Shown here: piece by piece, positions 54,741-64,000 of the stretch | Numbering within the stretch: the stretch's first letter is position 1 | Layout of the letters: each line of letters begins with the position of its first letter | NCBI GenBank assembly: GCA_024305405.1 | Contig: JAKNDB010000108.1 | Location: forward strand, 186,001-250,000 | Length of the DNA: 64,000 bases | Direction of reading: 5' to 3' | Origin: Dirofilaria immitis | Lineage: Eukaryota; Nematoda; Chromadorea; Rhabditida; Onchocercidae | Translations under genes and position numbers: made by a program | Notes under the pieces: generated by a model | The model's input: the letters and a program-made list of their open reading frames with translations, nothing else | The model's database searches: none | Told to the model about the DNA's origin: nothing

Positions 54741-55871
54741 GTATCTTTCCTTCGTAATATCAACTATAAACTAAACATAAAATTTAACAGCTATAAAGAA
54801 AATGATATGTAATTAATTTAAAATTATGAAACTTTTTCATAATTTACATGACTATATTTGTAAACACATCTAATATTATTTATGATTAGGTAATTCGGAA
54901 CAAAAAAATTGTTTCTAAAGGATTAAGTTCTAAATGTTAAGAATTATGATTTTACAATGTTTAAATGCTAAAAATTTCTAATTAAAAATATAAGGGAATC
55001 TATGAGAATATTTTTTTATCCTTTATTCTCATTGAATCAAGGTTTACCATCTGTTTAGCCAAAAAAAAAACAAAACAAAACAAAGGCCAGTCAAGTTTAC
55101 TTTATTAATAATTTACAAGCCTTTCTTACATTGTGTTGCACAATGATAAAAGAGTGTGTGAATTTTTTTGTCAAATAATAAATGAAACTTTTCAAGATGT
55201 CCAAAATTAAGAGCGTTATAATAATAAATAAGCCTGCTAAAATTACCTGTAGAAAAATATATCCTTAGGATAAAATGATAAAAACACGATCAGATAAGTT
55301 AACTTTGTTAAACCATATTATATGATGATCTCTTTCAAAATTTACATAAAAGAAATCAAGAAATAGCATCACGATAAGAATAGTACTAGTTAAGTAATCT
55401 GAAAACAAAATATTGCCATATAAGACTAAACGATTTAAATCATTAGAAGCCTAGATAACGAAAGAGATTAGAAGAACGTTCACCTTAAATATATCAATCA
55501 TTATTGTAGTACCGGATATCATTAGTAGCTCTTGTAAAAGTTGCACAGAAATAGCACTTACTATAGTAATAATCGAGAGTTTTAATGTGAGGTGAATTTC
55601 GTATTTTTCAACTTCAATTTTTATCCGAGACGAGAGCACAAAGTAATGTTTCCAGATGATTAAATTTTTGAAATAAATGATTCAAAGAATGATAAAATAA
55701 ATCAGATCTCAAGTAAACCATGAGAACATATATCATTTACAACAACGCATTATCATTTGCCTAATATCCAGGATACGATAAGTATTAATATAATCATCAT
55801 CAAAAATGGCTTAAATAGTTAAAATCTTAGCCTAAAATTACAGTAATACGAGATATGCGCGAGACAAGGCT

Positions 55872-55893
55872 TTATATATATATATATATATAT
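55872..55893. repeat. (TA)n run
   Basis: About eleven TA dinucleotides without interruption. Confidence 0.9.
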
Positions 55894-57552
55894 AGTTTGG
55901 GTTAAGTTTGTTTTTAAAATAAAATATTTATTTAAACTTTCATTTTCTCAAACAAATATAATAGAAAAAATATTTCGGAATGATTATCAACAAAAGTTTA
56001 AAGGAAATTATTGGAACTTATTTGAAAATTACGCGTGTACAATGAGATTGGTTGAGCTTGAATAAATTTTTAAATGAGGACTCTTAGATTCAGCACGCGT
56101 ATTAAACTAAAATGAAGTATGATGAAGAAAAGCATTTTTCATAAGAGCATGAATTAATATCAGTCCAAAGTTTATTGTCGAAGTTTTTTTCTCGGCTCTT
56201 TTATGCGGCTGCCATTTCCATCCTCTTATGAATTGCCTATCAATTCACTTTGCTAAGCTTCTATTACTGGCAAAACTTGTGCATTTATGTAAATATATCT
56301 AATTAAGGCGCCTTCTTCCGATATCATATCTTTGCCAACCTCAATCTAATACAATCTAAATGAGTGATTAATCTGGCCATTCATTATTTCAATCACCTTA
56401 TATGTAAAAATGAATTGCAGTAAAATTTAATCGCAGAAGTTATTATGCTAAATTTCTCAAAATCATTTGGTCATGGATCATCATTTTTCTTAATGAATTA
56501 TTGATCTAAATATGTCCTTCTAGCAATTTGTCCTCATCTTGCTTAATCTAATGAAGCAACTTGCTAAATTCGAAATTCCAATCTTTTATTCGATTCGATT
56601 TTTCATATGTACGAACTATAAGTAATACTACACTTTAAAAATGTCTTCCTTTGCTTTCGGGGCTTTTTCAATTCGATTCATCTGAGAAATATTCTGAAAA
56701 AAAAACACATCATTCCACTCCACAATTATTTCCCTTTTTTTTTTTTTTTTTTATTTCTTAAATCAACAACATGTCCTTGCTTTATTGAAGGAAAGTTTAT
56801 TATATTCTCATAAATTTATTGCAGATAAGTGAAAAAGAAAAATATTATTATATTGCTACCAACTCAACTGAAATACGTATCACTTTTATTATATCAGAAA
56901 TGTAAATTACTCTATTGAAAATTTGTGATGAAATTTTATCTTTAACAAAAATGGTAATATTTTAGATAATGATAAAAGAAGTTAACAACATAAAAAGTTA
57001 ATAACAGTAGGAAGAATTTAATGAAATAAAATATATTAATAAACAGTGGAACAAAAACATTTACTGATAAGCTGTTACTTTTATTGTGAACTTTTTCATT
57101 TTTTCTTTTTTTTTGTCTCAAAAATTTCAAATATTTGGCGTACAAAAAATTTTTAATTCTAAAACTTTATCTTTTATAATTCTTTCTTTTTTGCTATAAA
57201 TGCAAATAACAAGCAAAGAAATGAATTTGGAAATTTTAATGCAAAAAGAATAAGAAAAGAAAAAATGATAAGGCAATATGATGGATATTGGGAAAAGATA
57301 TTTCTTGTTGGAATTAAAAAAAAAAAATTTTAAAACTAAGATATCAGTTGAAATATTATATTAAAAAATAAAAATATTCAAAAACAGTATGAGCTTATAT
57401 TATACGTTTTTATATTTGATGAAATTATTTTATAATAAATGAAATATTCGTTCATATCTCCATATCAGCTAAATCTTCATATCAGCTATAAAATACTTGG
57501 TAAATAAATCGTTCAGAAATCGAGAACTTTTTTATCATATATAAAAATTTAT

Positions 57553-58236
57553 TTGCCTAAATTAATAAATGAAAAAATGCATAATGATTGCTTTATAATG
57601 AATAGAATATTCCTAATTAATAAAAATAAATTATGCAAATCCATACTTCGAAAACATATTGATCACAGTATCTTCTTATCACTAAAAATGTTTTACTCAA
57701 ATTTGCTAAAAACATTACCTTTGCTTTTATCTAAAATAAAGGTATGATTAATGGTTATGATTTATCGATAAGATCAAATTTATAAAATTATATTCATTAG
57801 TTGAAGTAAAATTTTATAATATTAATTACAAAAACTCAAACAAATATCTCATCCAATCATATCAGTTTGATAATCCAATCTTTGTTTTTATTGTATTTCA
57901 TCTTTTCATTTCTTATCATATTTTCAGCTTCAGCTTCCATCTGAAGTACCACATTTGCGTTTTGTTTTGATCTCTCAGTTCAACATTTTGCTAATCCTTG
58001 AAGTATTGAACCATCAATGAAAAATAATGTACGGTACATGCGATATATACTTCTATTGCCCATATTTGCTTGAATTCAAGCTACAGTATCCATTCGATCA
58101 TTCATTACAATATGTATTCCGGAACTACGCAAAAATGTCTTTAAACAGGATCATGATACTACTTATGAAGCCATGTTTTGAAGCACATATCAACTACATT
58201 ATTGATAATTCCATAAGTTTCAGAATGTCTTCGTAG
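57553..58236 (+). CDS. Candidate gene, three exons, unrecognised
   Basis: Weak candidate. Exon a (open from 57553, no ATG at its left edge; internal ATG at 57577) ends LLLSKIK at a donor GTATGA. Exon b starts after a good acceptor (CATATTTTCAG, 57917-57927) and reads LQLPSEVPHLRFVLISQFN; it can end at CTTGAA before GTATTG. Exon c after CTACAG reads YPFDHSLQYVFRNYAKMSLN and runs to a TAG at 58234-58236. All three joins are phase 0. Supporting points are the strong acceptor and the matching phases; against it are the high A/T bias, the missing start and the absence of any family I know. It would be convergent with the PKC gene. Confidence 0.3.
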
Positions 58237-59104
58237 ATGATCTGAGTTTTTAAGTTTTCAATTACGAAACAATTGACATAAGGTGATATTTTATCAATCC
58301 GATTTTAATACTTCTACTTCGTTATCCTACGATAGAAATGAAAAAATTAAGTAAAAGCAACCGTCAAAGTTAAAGATTATGCGTATTATAAACACATCCG
58401 AAAATCATGTTCAGGTAAATATCTCCAATCTCGCCAACCCATAATATCACATTTCCGTGCATGTGATTTCAAGTATTTAATCGGGAATAAGATACAAGCC
58501 ATGAGTTGTAAAAGATTTCTACAACGAAGGTTGCCAATCCTTTTTATTAGCGCTCAAAAAATGATGCATTTAAGTTTTGTAGTTGCGTAGATTCTGATGC
58601 AAAAAGTACAGAATATGGATTCTATTTACGTGTAAGTAATTTTAGAATGATATACTCGAATTCATCTAATGAGGATAGATGTCAAACATGCTAACAAATG
58701 ATTGTTAATATAACTTATCATGAACAGAGAACAACTGACTGCATGATAGCAAGATTTCAATAATAGTAATCACATATTTAGGTAAGATGATTCTAATATA
58801 TGATTTCTTGCACATCGTTTGAAATTCTACAACATTTACAACATATAGCACAGGAAATTGCATTAATTATGAAAAAGACATTTGCGCCAGAAATGATAAC
58901 TGCGCAATGAAACCAATAAGCATGTTAGTAAATTTATGCGCCAAAAATTTCTGATACAAACTTGCGAATGATGAATGCAATTTCCGCTAATATGCTTGCT
59001 AGTCGCAGTGAAGAGGAGGAAGTCGGGAATGGCGGGAGCGGGAATCAACAGCCAATGGAACTTTTCTTTCCAAACATGGTTAAACAAACGCACAATAAAT
59101 AATT
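58237..59104. other. Intergenic, 3' flank of pkc-2
   Basis: No gene recognised. A minus-strand frame at 58863-59093 has Trp/Phe-rich sequence but no splice or motif support; it lies in the expected 3' untranslated region of the PKC gene. Confidence 0.5.

Positions 59105-64000
<4,896 letters not shown>

Larger units (their letters stand above)
49190..57552. other. Long intergenic region, low complexity, no gene recognised
   Basis: Very A/T-rich. It contains poly-A and poly-T runs, (CT)n near 52074-52108, a (GAAC)n run near 54338-54359, (GAT)n at 54660-54740 and (TA)n at 55872-55893. Frames such as 51227-51451, 52755-52964, 55451-55639 and 56942-57145 follow base composition and show no domain. 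Confidence 0.55.

Overview
The window looks like a piece of chromosome from a parasitic nematode, most likely a filarial worm (Spirurina). This is inferred from very A/T-rich DNA with long low-complexity tracts, many small coding exons (about 60-200 bases) separated by introns of a few hundred bases ending in TTTCAG-like acceptors, splice acceptors placed directly before start codons (the layout of spliced-leader trans-splicing), and the gene content itself. It is a sparse stretch: roughly a quarter carries genes, and nearly all of them are split, so single open frames are misleading. All gene models below were built by joining exons by eye at GT/AG borders with matching phase.

Layout. 1-4.2 kb: a minus-strand gene for an unrecognised basic, coiled-coil-rich protein. 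4.2-22.2 kb: mostly non-coding DNA with microsatellites, a perfect 38-base palindrome, and a perfect 437-base copy of part of the first gene dropped in at 14 kb. 22.3-27.4 kb: plus-strand inward-rectifier potassium channel, complete except for its extreme N-terminus. 27.4-32.2 kb: non-coding apart from one GC-richer orphan frame. 32.2-33.0 kb: small plus-strand gene for a cysteine-rich single-pass membrane protein. 34.9-41.3 kb: minus-strand acn-1, an ACE-like protein with every zinc-site residue lost, carrying a C-terminal cysteine module and a GPI-type tail. 45.7-49.2 kb: minus-strand D1-like biogenic-amine GPCR. 49.2-57.5 kb: non-coding. 57.5-58.2 kb: weak candidate plus-strand gene. 59.1 kb to the right edge: minus-strand conventional protein kinase C (pkc-2 type), 5' end outside the window.

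Together the recognised genes encode moulting/cuticle (ACN-1) and neuromuscular signalling functions (Kir channel, amine receptor, calcium-dependent PKC). They are not an operon: they lie on both strands and are far apart.

The most striking unexplained signal is that acn-1, pkc-2, the GPCR and the first gene each need one or more single-base changes inside short A/T runs to read through (eight apparent one-base losses and one gain), while the Kir channel needs none. Sequencing or assembly error is the simplest reading. Other points of note are the exact 437-base duplication, a GC-AG intron in acn-1, the acidic C-terminal motif of the PKC, and the HRF in place of DRY in the receptor. I found no CRISPR array, tRNA, rRNA, or intact transposon.
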